Shown here piece by piece: positions 13,124 to 26,323 of a stretch of DNA of 64,000 bases. How positions within the stretch are numbered: the stretch's first letter is position 1; each line of letters starts with the position of its first letter. The stretch is from Xiphias gladius. Lineage: Eukaryota > Chordata > Actinopteri > Istiophoriformes > Xiphiidae. The position numbers were made by a program, and so were the translations under genes. The notes beneath the pieces were generated by a model. The model was not told the origin of the DNA. It did no database searches and worked only from the letters and a program-made list of their open reading frames with translations. Where the stretch lies: contig NC_053414.1 of assembly GCF_016859285.1 (NCBI RefSeq), positions 10,800,517-10,864,516 of the forward strand. The letters run 5' to 3'.

Positions 13124-13299
13124 CAAGAAGAAGAGGAAAAAGGGGAAATCTCCCAGAAGGAGCATACAGTCGGACAGCCTAACAAAGAGGGTAAACTTCA
13201 GGGGCCCCTCTCTCATCTCGGCGCGGTGACAGGGCTATTGGACCTCGGCTCACATGGGTCCGTCAAGTAAAGTGAACTTACAGTTAAAACCGGTAGCGG

Positions 13300-14315
13300 T
13301 AAAAGTAACACGGCGGTCACAAACTTGCCTGTGAGCTTTAGGATCCATCACCCCTCGCAGACCCGGTGCATAGTGGGTGTTATCTGGTTATTTAGAGGCA
13401 GGTGCCAAGTAGGTGACAGCCGAACCATAAATGCCCAAAGGTACCACTATATAGACTAGGGAGCCTTTATGGCCATGACATGACAAGTCAGTCCTGAAAC
13501 TGCTTCTCTTCTCCTCCTTTTCTCTCCTAGAGAGAGGGGGGGGTTCTCCCGAAAACGAGACCGAAGGTTATGTTAGTTGCGGCTCACAACAATTTCAGCT
13601 TAACCGGGCGTTGTGCGTGAAGACTGGCGCGCCTCTGGCTGCAGCACGTTGAGCACCATCCACGAGCAGCCCGGATCGGGGTTTAGGCGGGCGTCTTGGC
13701 TTTCCTGCGCAGTGCGAGGGGGCAGAGAAACGTAGAGCCGACGACAAGCCGTGACACCCAAGTGGGCGATCGACATGAGGCAAAGCAGTGATAACATTAG
13801 CGCGACTTTTCGGGGACTGTTGAAAAAAATGCTCATCGACGATCAACGATCAATTGCGATTTTGACTTTTGCCTGTTTGTTTTTTTTTTTTGTTTTGTTT
13901 TGTTTGTGTTTTCCGTAAATTGAACAGTTCGAGTCGGAAAACACAAGCAGTTTCCGATTTCTTTCCCATCGTGCCATGACGCGATAGGTAGATACGCTTA
14001 GATTCAGAGCCACACCGGTCTGTCTTTCACCTATGATGTCTTCTCTAATCTGTCATAAATACCCTCGCCTGCAGTAGGTCGGTCAACAACAGATGAGTGA
14101 ACTGAGTTCATGCGGGTTCCTGATCCCCCACTGCATCCCTGACACCCGCAGTACGGCGGAGGACCCTCGAACCCCGCGTGCGGGAGCGCATGGAGACGAA
14201 GGGGGTTCAAGATGAAAAGCGAATACTGTTTGCAAGCAGTTTTTCCTTCATTTTGGACGGACTGCAAAAGTTGTCAACAACCACCCATAATCTCCCAAGT
14301 GCACCCTACACGCAC

Positions 14316-14351
<36 letters not shown>

Positions 14352-14760
14352 CAGACGCAAGCAGTAAAAATAAAACAGCAGCAGTTGTTGACAGACGAGC
14401 AGCGCAGCCTGTGAACACCTTGCAAAGGTAAATCCTCCTGAGACGAGTTCACCCCGCGGGCTCCACAGCTTACCTGCTGCGTTTACCTGCCCGGGGCGCG
14501 TCGGTTTGCTGCGGCGTCACAAAGCGACCCATCGCGCTTCAAATGCGGGGATCTTCTCGGGGAGGGGAGGGGGGGGGGGGGGTCTCCGGGGCCCTCCGGT
14601 CTCAGTCGGCGCTGGGCTGGCAGTTCAAACGCGCGTCTCCCCCCATTTATTACCGGGAGATTACCGGAGCGCAGTCTCTGCTGCTCCCGACTAATCCTGC
14701 CCTCGGGGAGAGGTAGCGGCGCGCTGACGTCACTCTATCAATCCAGCAGCAAGCTGTCCA
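13300..14760. promoter_or_regulatory. CpG-rich region upstream of tll1
   Basis: About 1.4 kb with many CpG dinucleotides, a marked contrast with the AT-rich flanks. It includes a G-tract (about 14563-14582), CA repeats, and GC-box-like stretches near 14450-14720. No spliced gene is recognisable in it. It may be a distal part of the tll1 promoter/CpG island or an unannotated 5' non-coding exon. Confidence 0.45.
14319..14349. repeat. (CA)n microsatellite
   Basis: About 15 CA units inside the CpG-rich region upstream of tll1. Confidence 0.9.
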
Positions 14761-14808
14761 CTATACACGCCCCGGGGCCATGGACACAAATCCTCTGGAG
14801 GCAGCGCA

Positions 14809-14810
<2 letters not shown>

Positions 14811-14849
<39 letters not shown>
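14811..14849. repeat. (CA)n microsatellite
   Basis: About 19 CA units at the distal edge of the CpG-rich region. Confidence 0.9.
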
Positions 14850-14851
<2 letters not shown>

Positions 14852-15138
14852 CGCATGGTGTAAGTCGACACACTCCTGATTTTTGTTCCAAAAATAGGTG
14901 ACAATCTCGACGTTCATTTTTTTTTAAGATGAAGGAGCAAGTTACTGGCCCCTGGAGAAAGGAAAAGAGCATCAGCAGTCCCCATCAAAAAATCAAGCAA
15001 GTGGCAATAGTTTCCTTCTACAAATATCTGGAAGTAGAAATTGGTGATTGTGAAATTGCACCGGTCAGAAAATGCTTGGTACGGTGTCAAGCAAGAGTCT
15101 ACAGCCGTGCCCAGGGTTCACGGGGCTGGGCTTGGGGT

Positions 15139-15770
15139 TAAATGCTAACATCAGCATGCTAACACGCTCACAGTGACAATGTTAACATGCTGATGTTTAC
15201 CATAGTCTCTATCGTAGTTTAGCATATTAGTTTGTTAACATTTGCCTATTAGCAGTAATCACAAGTTAAAGCTTAAACTGATGGGAAGGCAATTAGCCCC
15301 GCAGGTATTTGGTCATAAACACAAGTATTGGCCAAAATAAAAAACTTGACCTGATGGTGGCGCTAAATGAAAAGCCAGGGGATCACCAAAGTTATTCCTG
15401 TTCATCCCGAGGGGACTATGAATATCGGTACCAGATTTCACTGCGATCTACCCGATGGTTGTCGAGACACTTCACCCGAAACCCCAGATGTGAACATCAA
15501 GTCGGTGCTAGAGGAAAAGTGGAGGTAGCACCAGGGTACCAAGATACGAATTTTGTGCCAGTCCGACAAGCAGACGTTGAGACATTTCGCAGGATAGGTG
15601 AAAACATTGGAGGAGCGAGAGGAAAAGCTGGGTTCACCAAACTCATTAAGAATGTCTGTACAAATCTTCATGGCAAGCCATCCAATAGCTGTTGAGATAT
15701 TTCCGTCTGGACCAAGGAGGTGGACTGACGGACACTGCCACGTAGAGCCATGCTACTTGCACAGCTAAAA
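15139..15770. repeat. Teleost 'gctaacatgctaac' interspersed repeat
   Basis: Begins with tandem-like AATGCTAACATCAGCATGC motifs. It continues through GTATTTGGTCATAAAC, GACCTGATGGTGGCGCTA, GGGGATCACCAAAGTTATT and CCATCCAATAGCTGTTGAGA to GGACCAAGGAGGTGGACTGA. This order of blocks is that of a very common teleost repeat. An internal segment (about 15440-15650) is partly duplicated in style (TTCACTGCGATCTACC / CTTCATGGCAAGCCATCC). The 128-codon open frame at 15309-15695 is incidental. Confidence 0.7.
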
Positions 15771-18700
15771 AAAAAGTCCCTCAAGGTCAGTAAGAAGTTA
15801 GTTGAAGTAACAGGTGCTACAGCCAATGAGACCAAACAAGGAGCATGATTAACAGATTTAATTAAAAAAGAGGCTGGTTGTATAATTGGTTTGCCATCCG
15901 ATTCATTAGAAAAGGTTTTGGAGGAAAGAGCACGGGAGGAGAAGTTGAACCATATTTCAGTTTGAAGGACCTCCCCTGATTCGTGGTTTTAGTAGTCTGT
16001 TGAGTGCGATGAGTGACTGTTAACAGATGCCACGATGCTCCACAGAGAGATTTAGAAAGTTGTATTCAAAGATATGGGTTTCATTTCGGAATAATACAGT
16101 AATGTAAAAATAAATAAACCAAAACTCAGGCCACTGTGTGGAAAAACCTTAATACCACATCGTGTGTGTGTGTGTGTGTGTGTGTGTTTCAGTGTGTTTC
16201 TGTGTGTGTGTTTGTGCTGTGGATTTCCCTCCTGAGCAACTGCTAATTAACACTGGGGAAGGCATTGAGCGGCGTTTGGGCCTCTCCAACTCACTGTACC
16301 TGTGTGTGTGGCTGCCATCCAGCCAATCTATTCAGCAAAATGCTTCCTTCTTATATAGGATCCAGCTATTGAGATTAATGCTGTGTGCAGGTATTTGTGT
16401 CCCTATTTAAAGCATTTATCGATCAGTGCGTCTCTGAAACTCTGTGAAAGTACCTCGCCAGCATTCTGACCCAGCACACTGACCACCACCACCAGCACCA
16501 CCACCCCCCCTCCCTGAAGCCACACACACACTCAAACCCCCACACACACTTCAGGAGGAACCCTCAATCTGGGCAGCAGCCCCTCGAGACTCCCCCAACT
16601 GCTGTGGTCTGCAGGTACTGGAGCACTATTATTAGCTTTGTTTTACTCAGACACACTTTGCCATCAATTCTATATGCAGTAGCTCAACTCCACAAGGTTT
16701 GCACTGTACTTGTTTAACTTTAAAGGTATACGCTGCCCAAAATCTGTCTTTTGTTTTTGTAAAAGTTTGTAGCTTTCTCACTAATGGCTGATGTAACTAT
16801 ACCTTGAATTCACTCAGGTGCAGTGGATTCCAACAATGGCCAATTTTCAGTCCAGCGAAACAGTATCCAAACCAAACCACATCCACAGCAAAACTCACAG
16901 AAAAGCTGCTGTTCATCCATGTGCTGACTATTTTATTAAAGATCAGCTCTTTTTCCAGTTTCCAAATAAAAAATCCTCACAATTTTGCCAAAATACAGCT
17001 AATTACCAGAGCTCTGGACTTAAGACTTCACTCAAGGGACTACCTGTAACGTGCAGGCGGTCGTTCCTAGTGCCGTACCCACACAGAATTATCACCCAGC
17101 TATGATCACCGCAACAGAGCATTGTCTTTCAGCCTTTTGTTTCGATGTTATGGCTCGCCACTTTACTGTTTTGGTCCATTCGCACCAACCTCATCAACTT
17201 TCCAGATGCAGCAGGCAGCAAAAAAAAAAAGCTGTGATGAATAGACTGTACACTACTTGCCCAGCATCAAATGCCTGACAGAGAAAATTGGCCACTAGCT
17301 GGTGAACACAGAGAAGCACATAGCAGCTAAAGAGCCAGATAGTCAATTGTTGGAGGTGACAAGGCTCAAAGGAAAGTGAATATTTAACCCACTCATGTCA
17401 GGGCATCAGAAACACGAGTCCAAATAAAAGCTTACGATGCTCTGTATCTGCTGGATGGGCAACTGTTTGCTAACAAGTTTGCCACATCAACTCTATGTAT
17501 GCACGGATGTGCTGCATGTCAGTGTTGTGTTTATAGCTTGTTTTGCTGCCCCCAAGTGGCCATAAATAAACAGATGATTAATGCTGTTAAAGAGCAACTT
17601 AACACCACCATAAAATCTTATATTTCCTGAAAACCAGTGGTTTACCTTCTCATCTTGCCGCAGTAATGCAGAAGTTTACTTCAGGCTGTGGAAGTACACT
17701 GTGATATCACTGTTGACAGTGGTTACAGGTACAAAAGGGCACGCTTCTGACCACACCCAGCCACACCCATCAGTGATACAGGGTGTGGTCAGAGGTTAAA
17801 CAGACCTGAAACTGTAAACCCGAAGGTGTGTCATTTTGATGGTCTGCATTCATACACCTGAAAGACTTGCAACTGAATTCCTTGTGAAGGCTTGTGACTC
17901 GATTTAGACTTGCCCTCAAGGACTTTACACTTGACATTCGACTTGCTTTGATAAGAGTTGACACTTGACTTCGACCTCAAAAAGTCATTAACTGCTCAGC
18001 TAAATACTCAGCTTCTGTGTTGTGCTATTGCCGCTGTCAAACCCTTCAAGCCTATAGGGGGGGTGTTTGATACACTTTACAGAGCTATTTACAATAATCT
18101 TAACAATTTTTGAAGCTGTCTTACTTCTTGGACTAGTGCATTCACTGCATGCACTGTAGTGCAAAGGGAACTGAAACACAAAGGGACGGATGGACCAGTA
18201 AGCTGATGAATTTAACTCCATTGACACAATTACGACGAAGTACTTGCATACCGGAAAGTCTTGTTACTGGGCGACTAAGACCAAAAACCAAAGAATCCCG
18301 CATACTGTCAATCACACCACCATCAAATAAAAATCGACCTAATTTTTACCAGATGAAGATCTGAGAACTGAAGCGTTATTGTGTGGGATTCTTTGGTTTC
18401 TTTAATAGCCCTGCTGAGCCTCAAGGGTAAGATGAGGCCTGGTATGAGCTACGAGCTATGCTACAGCATGAGTTCCTTCCAATGGACGGTCCCTTACCAT
18501 GCCCTCCCAACTTTTCTTACAGGACATGCTGTATGAGAAAAAAAAAAAAAACTTTGAGAGGCGATAAAAGATCAGGACAGAGGAGTCAGAGCAGGCAAAG
18601 GAGGAAAAAATGAAGACAAAGCTAAAATGATAAGAATACTTGTTGTAAGAAAAAAAGGAAATATTATGTTTTCTCTCAGGCCTGCTGACTGTGATAGTGT

Positions 18701-20030
18701 CTTAAGTGTTTTATGAAATTCCCCCAGAGGGAGCAAAGAGGTGGCCAGAGACATCCATCACCTTTTGGCTAAAATACCACAGGAAGACAGTCTGCTGACA
18801 CCACAGAGGAGCACAACAGAGGACGATAACGCTCGGATATTGTTTAGTGGCTCCAAAATTGTCAATGCGGTTTAATTCCTTCGTCACTGTTATTTCTTAC
18901 ATTTGATTGGTGCCAAATAAACAAAAAAACCATATGAAAGATATTCACTTTGAAGCAACTTGAGGGGAAAGTTTAACAGTTTAGCGGAAGTTTAGTTAAA
19001 GCTTTTTTTTAAGCAAGTCACCGGGTCACACCTGCAGTAAAACACATGAAGATCCAGTGTGAAACTTTATCCTCTTACTTTTAGGTTCGACTGCATTATA
19101 AATGATGGTTGTTACTCTCCTATGTTACTTGGGAGCGCGCACACACACATAAGCACAAAAACACACTCGGATACTCATACAAGCTATGTGGAGTAGTCTC
19201 TCCTTATGTAAACAGAAAGAGCAGAGGGAAGACGAGGTACAGAGAGGAAATCCTCTGTTTAAATGCCAAGCTGTGCATGCCATTCTCTCTCTTCTGTTCT
19301 TATTTCCTCTTTTTTGCACCTCTCAGGGCTCAGATTCTCCTCCTTCATCTCTCCTCCGCCGCCTGTTCTGTGTTCGTGCATGTGGGCGTGACTGCGTGGG
19401 TGTGCACGTGCCAGCTCGGGGCTCGCGCTCATGATCCTGGTCGTGCGTTAGGAAAGCTGACATGGACCACTTTTGTTTTTCGTGCCACCAGAATTTACCG
19501 ACAGGGGAGAAGAAGAATGAACGCAGGATGCACGCTGGCGCGAAAAGACGGCGGAAGCTGCGATGAGAGAGAGATGGAAAAACATAGAGAGGAATAATGG
19601 AAAAGGTGACAGGGAAGATGAGCGGGACATTGTCCCAGTGCCAACAGTATATCATGTCCTTTTGATAATTGCCTGATTGTAAAATGGCTGTGCTATGAAG
19701 GACAGTTGTCCTAGACCCTAGACCTTTTACTCCTTTATATAATACCATGATACTACTAATACTAAAGTATACAACAAAGCTGAGTAAACCCCGTGCAATA
19801 TCACTAAAATGTTAAATGATTCGAAATTGCATCATCTTACAATAATTGTAATATTTTTAAGTTTAGTTGTAAGGGGTTTGATCTTATTTACAATTACAAA
19901 CCAACAGGCAAGATAGACTGCATTGAAAATATGGGCCCCAAAGTGCAACCCCAATGCAACAAAAACAAATTGCAACAAATGCAACAAATTTGATCACATC
20001 TGTGATTTCCAATTAAGGCTGACTGCATGA
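15771..20030. other. Intergenic, no gene recognised
   Basis: Between the upstream side of tll1 and the 3' side of cpe. It contains a short GT microsatellite (16162-16214), a 13-bp inverted repeat at 17746-17793 and AT-rich sequence. No exon with splice sites and a known protein match was found. An unexplained 162-codon open frame at 19109-19597 (+) is treated as chance. Confidence 0.55.
16162..16214. repeat. (GT)n microsatellite, interrupted
   Basis: GT repeat interrupted by TTTCAGTGTGTTTCT. Confidence 0.9.
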
Positions 20031-20039
20031 ACAAGTTTA

Positions 20040-21010
20040 TAAAAGGACCTGTGAACACCACAGTGTTCTCAGTTTTGTTCTAGGTTGTGTCTCACGCAAC
20101 ATGGCTCCACATAGTGAGGAACTTGCCTGAACAAGTAAAGAAACCAGACTGTGAGACTTCACAAAGACGGGAGAGGGTACAAGAGCATCAGTGGGCTTCT
20201 GAACATAACCTGAAACACCGTGGCAGCAGTGGTTTGGAGGTATAGGAAGAGTCACGCTACCGATAACAGAAGGCGCAGTGGTCGCCCTTGAAAAATGACA
20301 CCACACACTATTCGCTGCACTTCGCACAACCTTGCATCAAAAATCAGACAGGTAAGAGCTTCTGACTTGGCACAAGGATTATCTGTGGAAATTGGTGCTC
20401 GAGTGACTGGTCGGACAGTGTGAAGGACACTGGGTGAGGCCAGACTCTGTGGGCGCCCTTGCTCGCAAAACTGCATAAAACTGCAAAAATAAAACTTTGC
20501 CAAAGAATATGAAAAGAGGCCTATTGAATATTGGCAGCACATTCTTTGGTCAGATGAAACCAACATAAATTTGTATGGATCTGATGGGATCCAGCATGTT
20601 TGGTGTTGACCTGGCCACGACTACCACAGTGACTTGCACAGTGCCAACCGTGAAACTTGGAGTTGGGAGTGTGTTGAGATATGTAGGGGAGAAGACATTT
20701 ATACTTGAATACAAGTTTGTCTACCTAAATACTGAATTAAAAGATGAAAAGACTCCCAGTCTCAAGAAGCTCAGCAGGAGAGGGATTTTCCAACGTGAAA
20801 ATGATCCCAGACACACTGGAAAATCACACGAGTCTTTAAAGAAAGAGAAATGTAAAAATTATGATCCGGCCAAGTGCCAAGTATGTTCCCTGACTTGAAT
20901 CCAACAGAACACCTTTGGACTATCTTTAAGTGGAAGCAACAAAAACACTCCACCAATGAGCAGCTTTGCCGGAGCAGAAATAAAATTGTATGAAATGGAC
21001 AGGATTTTTC
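20040..21010 (+). mobile_element. Tc1/mariner transposase remnant
   Basis: Plus-strand frames, broken many times, give Tc1 transposase blocks in the right order. They are an N-terminal DNA-binding part (20100-20300), then FAKEYEKRPIEYWQHILW followed by SDETNINLYGSDG (20500-20590; includes a catalytic Asp region), then a decayed QQDNDPKHT-like segment near 20790-20820, and LNPTEHLWT (20890-20925). No clear inverted termini are left. It is an old, inactive copy. Confidence 0.8.
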
Positions 21011-21865
21011 GTTACTCATAATTTTAGAGACTTTAACCAGTATGACCTTTTTGGCAATTTGAATATCGATACTACAGTGAATAGGATTGTTGCGAAAAAC
21101 AGATAAGTCTCATTTCTTCTGTTCAATCATCACGTTGTTATTTCAGACAACATGTATTATGTGTTATCTCTCTACTGTAATGGGCAATACAACCAATAAA
21201 TATTATTTTAATTTACAAAATGAATCTGCCCAGTATTTTAACCTGCATGTAGTCAGATCATTTAAAAAGTTTCCAAAAATTTCATCATAAATCACAGTGC
21301 TCACCCACGTGAGAGATTGTAGATTAGCTGCTTGTAATACTAAAAAGTAGAATAGAAAATGTTTATTTGTGGAGTGCACCCTGGAACAACCCCAAAACTA
21401 TTGTTTGTATTTACAGCAGTCCTAAAATGGGATGTTGCTGAATTCATTACAAAATGATTATTTAATCCAGTCATTTTAATCAATCTACTTTGCCTTTATA
21501 TGCTTAAAAGAAAGAGAAAATGATGTAGATGTAGATGTAGATGTACTTATTTCCAATGAAAATCTCATGTGGTGTTCCCTCGACACTTATTTCAGAGAAC
21601 CGTGAAATTTCACTTGCCTGACCTATATATAACCCTGCCCCACTTACAGTTTTTGCAGTTAGAGGCACAAAACAGTTGAAGACTAGGTACTATTAGACTG
21701 AAGTATTTGTTGATCTGGATATTTTTTCATTGCTGCAAAAGGGGGGGTAACAGTTGGATAAAAGACCAATGATGCTGAGTTAGTTTTATGGGAATCTAAA
21801 GTCCATAACAGACTAAATCTTCCTGTTCAGACCACCTCGCTGCTCTGAAAGCCGAAGATGCTGTA

Positions 21866-21925
21866 TGCGTGTGTGTGCGCGTGTGTGTGTGTGTGTGTGT
21901 GTGCCTGTGTGTGTGTGTGTGTGTG

Positions 21926-21992
<67 letters not shown>
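21866..21992. repeat. (GT)n microsatellite with GC interruptions
   Basis: About 125 bases of GT with three short interruptions (GCGC, GCCT, GCCT). Confidence 0.95.
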
Positions 21993-21996
<4 letters not shown>

Positions 21997-22131
21997 GTAA
22001 ACAGTAGCCTTTTGCTGACAAAGCACTTCTTCAGGAACTTGGGATTGTGTGTGTGCCCTGGCCTCTGCTCCCTGCAGATATGTTTCCTTTCAGAGAGACT
22101 GTAGAAATAAGCAGCAAAGACCTTAGACTCC

Positions 22132-22151
22132 GTGTGTGTGTGTTTGTGCGC

Positions 22152-22218
<67 letters not shown>
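22132..22218. repeat. (GT)n microsatellite
   Basis: Second GT array, about 140 bp from the preceding one and in the same orientation. Confidence 0.95.
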
Positions 22219-22221
<3 letters not shown>

Positions 22222-25072
22222 ATTGATGTCTTCCTCCAGTTCATGAAAAAAATTGGTACGACTGAATCGGCTTGAAAGCTTTTTTTTCTTATGCAAAGTA
22301 CCACTCCTCTTGTAAATCACTCACAGACTCTCTCAGTCACGTTCAGCAGATTCTTTGCAGGGCGAGAGCTGTTCTACACCTGTTAACCTGCACCACCTGG
22401 AAGAGAAGAAGGTATCATGTCGTGCCTTGTCATGACATGAGAAGTACATAATTTCCCGAACAATAGATTTTAGACATTGTTTTTCCTATTCGGGCTCTGG
22501 TTGCTATAATTTACGGTTTATTCGCAGAAACTTTGGAAGACATTGACCATGACGATAAGCTTTTCCTCCAGTTTGTTTGAAGTACTTTTATGAAGTTGAG
22601 TGAAGTCGAACATTATTATGGGATTTAAAGTTAGCACAAGCAATTGTCTCAAGGTCGTTACTCCCGCGTTTGAGATAATGTTTTCACAAAGTTCAGCCTT
22701 TCTCAAACTCTCCAGTTGAGTCTTCTAGTCGTGTTGTCAGCTTTTCTTCTGACATTTAGGTTACAAAAACTCCTGTTTATCCTTTTTAGAACTAATAATT
22801 ACAGAGGGAAGTTTTATGACATTTGGTCTCGATTTTTAATGTATATAAAGAAAGAAACATAACAGAATGAAAACATTCCTACTTTTTTTATTTAAAAAAT
22901 GTGATACCCATCTATTTCTATTTTTGTGGTATTTTATTTTACTTTGTGTCCCGTTTTGTCCTCTCTCTTTTTCTTATTGGTTTTGCTTATTTTACTTAGG
23001 TTCGCCACACTATGCAACTGGATTTGATTTGTTTTGCTTTGCGGCGTTTGTTTTGTTACCTGAAACAACTTACTGAAAATAGATCACTGTAACTTACTGT
23101 AATTTATGGTCTTGTGTTGCATTATGCGATGTTGTGTTATCTACTGGAAAACTGAATTTAAAAAAAAAAAAAAAAAAACTTGAACTGCAAAAATCCTGCT
23201 GCATTTTCAGTGTTTGAGTTTGTGTGTGGACAGTTAGGCCGCGTTAAGACAGACTTAAAAAACTGTAATGTAACATTAACCTTTAGCGGATACTAACTAC
23301 TTTAATTTAAAAAAAATACTATTATACTGTAATATTTTTTTAACTGCTCATTGTCTGTCTGACAATGTTACATAAGTGCAATGTTAAATCGGTGGAGTAC
23401 TCTTTTAACTTTAACCTTCTTCTGATGTTAATGTAATTAAAGAGTTTTAGAGTCAGTATCCAGTAGTTTCATCTGAGTAGATCACGGTCACCCTCATTTG
23501 AATGCTGGGGTGCGAAAGACCTGTTACTCGTCTGCAACGCAGGTATAAAAACAAATCTGCATCATGCGACTTTAGTCAAACAAGAAGGAAAAATGCTTTT
23601 GGTTTTAACCCATATAAATTAATCCTGGAGTCAGTTTATAAGCTAACAGTGTCTCACTGAGGTTGAAAAAAAAAGTAGATCATTATAGATCATTAGCTTA
23701 AAAATCACCTTCAGAAAATGCATTTTATTTAAATAAACAAAGTATTCAAAAAATATGAATCCTGATCGGGAAAGTAAAGCAAAACTATTTAGGATCTACC
23801 AAACAAATAGAAGTAGATCATAGCTATTAAAATGTTTTCTTTACTTTTAACTTTTTACCTTTTGCTTTGTTGACCTAGTGGTTTTGTGATGCATTGTCTC
23901 TTTGTTTGCTGCCGGCTTGCTCCACTGATCCTTGGCCTTACTTAATTCTCAGCTGAAAGTAAAGTAACCAAGCAGACACTCAGAGGCACGCACATGGCAC
24001 AGATGAGAGGAGAGGATGTGCTGTTTTGTGTTCTCGAGAGGTTGTTGATGTTCTCATGCCCAGTGACTGTACTTTGTACATCTTTTCTTACATATCAGAT
24101 GAAAAAGATTACATGCGCTTTCTTGAACAAATAAGAACAATTTTCCACTTATATGAGGTTTGGGCCTGCAGCCACTTTGAACTTGTGGAAGTCTGTGAGC
24201 TCTGAAGGGGAAACCACTCTCTAATGAGGAACATTCACAGAGTCTACAAACTCCAAGACTAACAGCAGCCACTTCCTATGATGCAAGAGCTCAAATCCAC
24301 ATAGAAATAATGATCCATGACCAGGCAGTGGATCCTTACAGAGGAGCTGCAGAGATTGATGGGGGCTCTCGGGAGACTGTACCCAAACCTTTCTCAGTGA
24401 CTGCCAGGTCATCAGCACACTACTGTCATCTGCAGGACTACAGGAGTATCTACAGTTTCAACTGAGAGCCATGAACAAGATCACTTCTTTGATATATTAA
24501 AAGCCAAACTTCAGATGTTTTACGCAGTCGTCTGTGTTGTGCTGCTGAGCGCTGTTTCCTGCAATGATGCTGTGCAATTCTATAAAATAACACCTCGCTA
24601 AAACATCATCTTATCTCATGAAACCAGTATTATACCAGTGTTATATTTTTTAAAATGTTTTATGGCGATCATTTATGTATTTTATTGAATCGTTTATTTT
24701 ATTGTATTCATGTTTTGTTCCATCTCATTGATTTTTCTTGTCATGGTCTTTTCTCTATTTAATCTAGTTTTATTTATTTATTTTTTGTTATTATTTCTTT
24801 TAAATCTTTTTTATTATTACTTTTTTTACAGTTTTTATTTCTCGTGTGAATTAGTATCAAATTGTTTTACTGTTTACATTTGAACTACCTCGTTATTAGC
24901 TCTTCAGAATAAAACTAAGCTGTGCGAATGGTGCAATAATAAATGAAGATTCACTGACTGATTGAAAAGTAAACAAGAGCAAACAATGGGTTTCTTGGTA
25001 TTTTTCCGCTGAGAACCTTTTTTGAAACCTGAAATTTGTTGTTAATGCTAAAGAGAAATGTTGATGTCAACT

Positions 25073-25423
25073 AGGGCTGCAACTAACGATTCTTTTCAAT
25101 ATTGGTTCTCTCAATTATTCGATTAATCATTCGGCCAATAAAATTTCAAAAAATTGTGAAAAACACCCATCACAGTTTCCCAGAGCCCAGGGTGACCTTT
25201 CAGATGTCTTGTTTTGTCTGTCCAACGGTCCAAAACTCAAACACATTATCATTAATTAACAGTGATATAAAAACAGAGGAAAGCAGCAAGTCCTCACATT
25301 TGAGAAACTGGAACCAGAAAATGTTTAGTATCTTTCTTTGGAAAATCCACTCAAACGGACAAACAATTCTAAAGTTTTATGATGATCAACTTATCAATTA
25401 ACTGACCAATCGATTCAGCTCTA
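25073..25423. repeat. Dispersed 'gggctgcaactaacgatt' fish repeat, near full length
   Basis: Starts AGGGCTGCAACTAACGATT and ends CCAATCGATTCAGCTCTA. Internal blocks include CCCATCACAGTTTCCCAGAG, GTCTTGTTTTGTCTG and GAGAAACTGGAACCAGAAAA. This is the most complete of five copies in the window and a type I know as common in teleosts. Confidence 0.72.
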
Positions 25424-25795
25424 AAGACAACATGCTTTCATTACATGTCATTCATTTTAAAAAAATCTTCCTTTTTTCCTTTAAAACTAATATTACAAAA
25501 TGCAGACTTGTTATGAATCATTCTGTAAAGCATCACCTATTGTCGTCTAGTATCAGATTTGAATGATGTTGACTGTCTGATCTGGTTAATGTCCAATTCT
25601 CTCTCTCAGTGTCCCGCTCTGTGCTGAAGCCAGAGCAGCTTGATTAATGGTATTGATGAGGATATGCTGATAGCTGATGCTAATAGGACCGGTATGACTA
25701 ATAGACCGAGAGGGCCATTGATCTGCAGAGTTAGCATCTAATGCCAAAACAGCTGATTCAACAGCTGAAGTTGGACTAAAAGTGCCACCCTTGCT

Positions 25796-25798
<3 letters not shown>

Positions 25799-25873
<75 letters not shown>
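25799..25873. repeat. (GT)n microsatellite
   Basis: Pure GT array of about 37 units. Confidence 0.95.
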
Positions 25874-25875
<2 letters not shown>

Positions 25876-26151
25876 CAATGCATTCCTGCTTTAGGGCAAA
25901 GGATACAAGTATTCACAGAGTATGTAGAAGTAAGCAGTCATATATATACCTGAATGCACAGCTAAAGTCAAACTTTTATTCACAAGTAGACTCACAGTCA
26001 CTCGATCTGTCCATGTCAGTAACACACTAGGCTTGCACTATCCCGACATATGCTGGGTTCTTTGTGATTCACAACACATAAGAGTAGGACACTGACTGAT
26101 TAGTTGTAGTTGAGACAGGCCTCCTTCACGGCAGACATTTGTGATCTTATG

Positions 26152-26323
26152 AAAAGCACAGGTATTATCAACAACATCGACAATAGCTCTGTTCTATTCA
26201 AATGTTCCAGTAAACCATGACATTGTGACAATGAGCCGGCATGCACAATACCAGGACCCTGAAACCCAAGCGGCTAAATGGAATTTAGGCATCATCGATT
26301 TTATTGTTAACACCTGTCCTTTT
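26152..26323. mobile_element. Short inverted-repeat element (MITE-like), copy 2
   Basis: A 172-bp element starting GAAAAGCACAGGTATTATC and ending AACACCTGTCCTTTT. It shares the internal blocks GAGCCGGCATGCACAATACC and TTCTATTCAAATGTTCCAGT with the copy at 1971-2143. Both copies are in the same orientation. Confidence 0.75.

Larger units (their letters stand above)
21010..25072. other. Intergenic, no gene recognised
   Basis: AT-rich sequence with two GT arrays (21866-21992 and 22132-22218), a short GATGTA repeat (21522-21546) and an A-run near 23160-23178. I found no coding exon. A T-rich block occupies about 24640-24900. Confidence 0.55.

Noticed and set aside
22867..23076. 69-codon hydrophobic open frame (+)
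   Set aside because: Phe/Leu-rich composition arises from T-rich DNA; no signal of a real small membrane protein.
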